Assembly (NCBI RefSeq): GCF_002903165.1
Contig: NZ_PPSK01000010.1
Coordinates: 1-64,000, forward strand
Source: Halopseudomonas oceani
GTDB taxonomy: Bacteria > Pseudomonadota > Gammaproteobacteria > Pseudomonadales > Pseudomonadaceae
Length of the DNA stretch: 64,000 nt
Direction: 5' to 3'
Shown here in pieces: positions 61,402-64,000 of the stretch. Below the pieces are notes generated by a model, which saw nothing but the letters and a program-made list of their open reading frames with translations, did not search any database and was not told where the DNA came from. Numbering within the stretch: the first letter of the stretch is position 1; each line of letters starts with the position of its first letter. The position numbers and the translations under genes were made by a program.

Positions 61402-62571
61402 TCAGAGTTTCAGGGCTGCGGCGATTATGTCGAGCTGGTCGTGCGCACGCCGTGGTATCCAGGTGCCGTAGTGGCGGTGGATCATCGCGGTGGTGGTGTG
61501 GCCCATGTATTCGGCGATCCATTCCACCGGTGCAACGCCGGTGCTCAGCACTTGGCTGGCGAAAGTGTGCCGGCAGTTTTTTGGGCTGCGGTACCGCACG
61601 CCATGTTTCTCCAGATGACCTACCCACCAATTTTTCAGTAGCACGTCTGAGCTGGTCCAGGCCGCTCGCGTGGTTGTTTTGTGGAACACAAACCGCAGCC
61701 GGCTTTTGCGCACGGTACGGTTGTCCCGTTCGGTGACGGCCACCTCAACGGGCGGCAAGTGCCCTGTCAGCTTGAACTGGGCGAGTAGGGCGTCGTGGGC
61801 TGGTTTGAGCAGCTTGAGCTCGCGGTTTGAGCGCCGGGTTTTGGTTACCTTGTAGTGGCCGCGTACCTGGGCGCGACGGAACCGGACGATACCGGCCTCC
61901 AGATCGATCACGTCTTCCCACGCCAATGAAATGGCCTCAGACACGCGGGGGCCGCTCCACAGCATGAACTGGGCGAGGTTGATCTCCTGCTGTAGGTCAG
62001 GGTCTGGGGTGAGGATCTTCTCGATCTCTTCGCGGTTGAACGGGTCCACCTCTTCGGTATCTGGCAGCTTGATGGTGATGCCGGTGGTGGGGTCGTGTGC
62101 TGACCTGTTGCGCGAGCGGTAGAGCGTGTAGGTCTGGTGCATGATGTTAACGATGTCGCGGATGGTCTTGTTGTGCAGCTTTGCCATCAGCTCCTGTTGC
62201 ACCCAGGCGGTTACCTCGATGTGTTCAATGCTCTCGGCCTGCCGGTTGCCCCACTTGGGCCTGATGTGGTTTCTGACCTTGCTGGCGTGCCCCCTGTAGC
62301 CCGATGCGGACATTTCATTGCGCTTGATGTCGAGCAGCAGGTCCAGGTAGTAACCCAGCGTGCTGGTTTTCACCTTGGGTGAATTGGGGAAGTGCCGGGC
62401 ATAGTCGAAGGTGCCCTGTTGAATTTCGTAATTGATGGTGCCCGCCAGCCGCTGAGCGTTGGCGATATTGGCGGGTGTTGCATCACCGCTCACCGCTTCT
62501 CGGCACAGTTCCCCTTGATACCTGAAATACACGCGCACGCGGTTACCGCGCACCTCTACACCGTCTGCCAT
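61402..62571 (-). CDS. int: Phage integrase, tyrosine recombinase with DUF3596 arm domain
   Basis: 389 residues from the ATG at 62571. N-terminal arm-type DNA binding domain GVEVRGNRVRVYFRYQGELCREAV (DUF3596), core-binding SAM-like domain (about 68-165), catalytic domain with Arg209 (WSGPRVSEAISLAW), Arg334-His335 (KNCRHTFASQ, where the usual box II His three residues before the Arg is Lys331), His358 (YMGHTT) and Tyr368 (HRHYGTW). It points at tRNA-Leu, the usual order for tRNA-targeting integrases. It catalyses insertion and excision at the tRNA 3' end. Confidence 0.93.
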   Translation of the reverse strand: MADGVEVRGNRVRVYFRYQGELCREAVSGDATPANIANAQRLAGTINYEIQQGTFDYARHFPNSPKVKTSTLGYYLDLLLDIKRNEMSASGYRGHASKVRNHIRPKWGNRQAESIEHIEVTAWVQQELMAKLHNKTIRDIVNIMHQTYTLYRSRNRSAHDPTTGITIKLPDTEEVDPFNREEIEKILTPDPDLQQEINLAQFMLWSGPRVSEAISLAWEDVIDLEAGIVRFRRAQVRGHYKVTKTRRSNRELKLLKPAHDALLAQFKLTGHLPPVEVAVTERDNRTVRKSRLRFVFHKTTTRAAWTSSDVLLKNWWVGHLEKHGVRYRSPKNCRHTFASQVLSTGVAPVEWIAEYMGHTTTAMIHRHYGTWIPRRAHDQLDIIAAALKL

Positions 62572-62616
62572 AGCGTCCCCACGCTGTGATGAATCGTCGC
62601 CAGAATAACCGCCTGG

Positions 62617-62642
62617 CAAAAAAACGGCCCCCGCAGGGGCCG
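62617..62642 (-). terminator. Intrinsic terminator of the small phage gene operon
   Basis: CGGCCCC/GGGGCCG stem with a 4-nt loop followed on the minus strand by T7. It separates the small gene operon from the integrase, so int has its own promoter within about 45 bp. Confidence 0.85.
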
Positions 62643-62663
62643 AGAAACTGCACTGCTGAATTC

Positions 62664-62855
62664 TTATTGCATCCACTCGGCCCGGCGGGTCCACTGCCGG
62701 CGCATTTCTTCCAGCAGACGCTTTGCCGCGGCGTTGCCGCGTTTGCTGGCGATCAGCTCCTGCAGCTCGGCCACGCGCTGGCTATTGGTGTAGCCTCGGC
62801 GCAGCCAGTCGCGTGCCTCGGTTTCGAGTAGCTGGCGGCTTACCTTGTCAGTGCT
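62664..62855 (-). CDS. Small phage protein (DUF7696-like)
   Basis: 63 residues from a GTG at 62855, with AGGAAAAGG upstream; an ATG at 62903 inside the previous gene is a second option. STDKVSRQLLETEARDWLRRGYTNSQRV and MRRQWTRRAEWMQ are helical and basic. The 'TEARDWL' start and 'MRRQW..R' end look like a small phage family I think is DUF7696. Overlaps the upstream gene by 8 nt. Function unknown. Confidence 0.6.
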   Translation of the reverse strand, partial: STDKVSRQLLETEARDWLRRGYTNSQRVAELQELIASKRGNAAAKRLLEEMRRQWTRRAEWMQ

Positions 62856-63093
62856 CACGGCCAATGCCTTTTCCTGGCGCAGGCAGCTCCGGCTTGGACT
62901 CAATAAAGCCGGTGCTGTGCTTTCCGCCGGCGGCGTTTATGAACTGGACTTCTACCTTGGCGGAGTCCACCAGCACCTTGCTGATCTCGGTCATGGCTTT
63001 TACGCGCTCCAGGTCCACTTTGGCTTCCGGGTCGGACAGGCTCTCCAGCTGGGCGAACAGGTGGTTTCTGAGGTCTTGCATCTTATTCTTCAT
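62848..63093 (-). CDS. Small phage protein of unknown function
   Basis: 81 residues from the ATG at 63093 (MKNKMQDLRNHLFAQLESL), or 77 from 63081. It is helical: SDPEAKVDLERVKAMTEISKVLVDSAKVEVQFI in frame. The tail is Gly/Pro/Lys rich. Proteins of this shape are common before phage HNH genes, with no known role. It overlaps the HNH gene by 11 nt and the next small gene by 8 nt. Confidence 0.6.
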   Translation of the reverse strand: MKNKMQDLRNHLFAQLESLSDPEAKVDLERVKAMTEISKVLVDSAKVEVQFINAAGGKHSTGFIESKPELPAPGKGIGREH

Positions 63094-63733
63094 CTGCCAG
63101 CTCCCTAACTTTGCGCTCCAGCTTGCGTTGCAGGCGGATGACCTGTTTAACGTCGGGCGGGTAGCGGTGAATGGTGTTGCGGCTGGCCAGCTCGGCGCGG
63201 GTTATCAGCTCCAGCCGATCGATGGTGATGTTTTCGTGCTTGGGCAGGGCGTCTTTGAATACGACGACGTGGCCGGCGGGTATCTCCCCGTGGTGCTCGA
63301 TCCAGACCAGGCGGTGCACGGCCTGGTAATCGCGCCGAGTGCAGCCGGTGTCCGTCACTTTGCGTTCCAGGTAACCATCTTGGGTGATGCGCTCGGCGCC
63401 AACCGGTTGCCAGGTGTGCGGCTTGTGGCCGGGCTTGAACTGCGTTTCTTTGGAGCGACCGCCGACGGTCATACCCTTTTTGCCCTGGTTCCATGGCTTT
63501 CGCCCCGGGGCGAATCGACCGGCTTCGCCCTGTGTGCCATTCAACCGGCCGGACAGGTCGCTTGCCTTGAACGCCTCAGACTTGGACAGCCCAAGGCGGC
63601 TGGCCAGGCTGTAAACGTGCTGCAGCGGGCGGCCAAGGTCAGCAGCGATGTCCTTTGCCCGCTCGTTGGGGTAGCGGCGGCGCACCTGGTCTACTTCGGC
63701 GTCAGTCCATGTTCTGGCTTGATACTTACCCAT
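63083..63733 (-). CDS. Phage HNH endonuclease
   Basis: 216 residues from the ATG at 63733. N-terminal SANT/helix-turn-helix-like part (WTDAEVDQVRRRYPNERAKDIAADLGR), a middle basic Gly-rich loop (GRFAPGRKPWNQGKKG), then HNH: VHRLVWIEHHGEIPAGHVVVFKD and ENITIDRLELITRAELASRNT. This is the phage HNH_3 type, often homing or accessory. A coiled basic tail ends it. Overlaps the ASCH gene by 8 nt and the small gene by 11 nt. Confidence 0.87.
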   Translation of the reverse strand: MGKYQARTWTDAEVDQVRRRYPNERAKDIAADLGRPLQHVYSLASRLGLSKSEAFKASDLSGRLNGTQGEAGRFAPGRKPWNQGKKGMTVGGRSKETQFKPGHKPHTWQPVGAERITQDGYLERKVTDTGCTRRDYQAVHRLVWIEHHGEIPAGHVVVFKDALPKHENITIDRLELITRAELASRNTIHRYPPDVKQVIRLQRKLERKVRELADEE

Positions 63734-64000
63734 GTGCCACCCCCTCAATCTCAAATAAGCCCAGGCGCCCAGGGCAGGGCGTGAACGGTAGCGGCTGCGG
63801 ATTGCGCAGTACCAGGGCGGTGTCGCCGGTGTACCACGGGGAATCAGAGCGGCTAAGGCAGTCTGCCAGCTCAACGCTGCCCACGATGCCGCCGCGCGGC
63901 AGCTCGTCGAACTCCGGCAGGTTGTGCACGCCGTTGAGCGCGGCAAACTGCTTGGCGTCCTGGTACTCGCGCTGGGTCATGCCCTTGGCTGCATGCACAA
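63726..64000 (-). CDS. ASCH-domain phage protein, 5' end cut by window edge
   Basis: At least 91 residues in window, frame open to the right edge. HAAKGMTQREY and GIVGSVELADCLSR ... WYTGDTALVLRNPQPLPF followed by CPGRLGLFEI match the phage-type ASCH fold (an RNA- or ligand-binding domain). A GTG at 63998 is only an internal codon: in relatives residues precede HAAKGM. Overlaps the HNH gene by 8 nt. Confidence 0.75.
   Translation of the reverse strand, partial: VHAAKGMTQREYQDAKQFAALNGVHNLPEFDELPRGGIVGSVELADCLSRSDSPWYTGDTALVLRNPQPLPFTPCPGRLGLFEIEGVAHG

Larger units (their letters stand above)
61276..64000 (-). mobile_element. Left end of a tRNA-Leu-integrated phage-like element
   Basis: Starts after tRNA-Leu and continues past the right edge. 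All genes are on the minus strand with short overlaps: ASCH protein, HNH endonuclease, two small phage-type proteins, terminator, integrase. In relatives, as I recall, the tRNA cluster is followed by another tRNA-His and tig; here it is interrupted. No second attachment copy is in the window. Confidence 0.82.

Overview
The window looks like the chromosome of a Pseudomonas-type gammaproteobacterium (Pseudomonadaceae; Halopseudomonas is a guess). The DNA is moderately GC-rich. From about 14.5 to 38.7 kb the gene order htpX – hypothetical – alaA – msrB – gpx – ospR – sagS – DUF815 ATPase – GST – tRNAs – PA2817 family – fadE – ABC pair – queF – DUF4404 – HAD – thioesterase – mlaA – PilZ – rssB – rssC – tal – dusA matches the PAO1 PA2830–PA2795 order as I remember it. 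That comparison is recalled, not computed.

Layout. 1–3.2 kb: the 3' part of a type VI secretion module on the minus strand, with a DUF4123 adaptor feeding a large VasX-like effector that runs off the left edge. 3.4–14.5 kb: tusA, a MATE efflux pump, epmC, phaG, pdxB, an ATP-NAD-kinase-like protein and a run of poorly known proteins (a nuclease-fold-like 168-aa protein, a secreted esterase, a membrane-anchored L7/L12-like protein and a 520-aa lipoprotein). 14.5–23.9 kb: envelope protease HtpX, AlaA, and the peroxide/redox group msrB–gpx–ospR with a palindrome in front of gpx, then the SagS-type hybrid kinase. 24.0–24.8 kb: two tandem copies of a complete tRNA-Glu/tRNA-Gly transcription unit. 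24.8–38.7 kb: fadE, transporters, queF, mlaA, the RssB/RssC partner-switch pair, transaldolase and dusA.

39–47.9 kb is a more accessory-like stretch: a secreted endonuclease with a C-terminal cysteine-containing 'sunset' domain, a GNAT protein overlapping an enolase-superfamily epimerase, a DUF7079-like protein, a glyoxalase-fold protein, nitronate monooxygenase divergent from a LysR regulator with a 24-bp AT-rich dyad between them, and two MFS transporters. 48–51.9 kb is an operon of an inactive-transglutaminase/7TM protein, an ATP-grasp ligase and pabB. 52.1–58.8 kb is the 2-methylcitrate (propionate) operon: a GntR regulator with two ATTGTnGACAAT dyads at its promoter, then prpB, prpC, acnD and prpF. 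No prpD is seen; AcnD plus PrpF supply the dehydration and isomerisation. It is followed by an SDR with non-canonical catalytic residues and by folD.

60.9–61.3 kb holds tRNA-Arg, tRNA-His and tRNA-Leu. Directly after tRNA-Leu a phage-like element begins (tyrosine integrase pointing at the tRNA, terminator, two small phage proteins, HNH endonuclease, ASCH-domain protein) and runs past the right edge. The left-edge effector and the right-edge ASCH gene are incomplete. No rRNA genes, CRISPR arrays or insertion sequences were seen.
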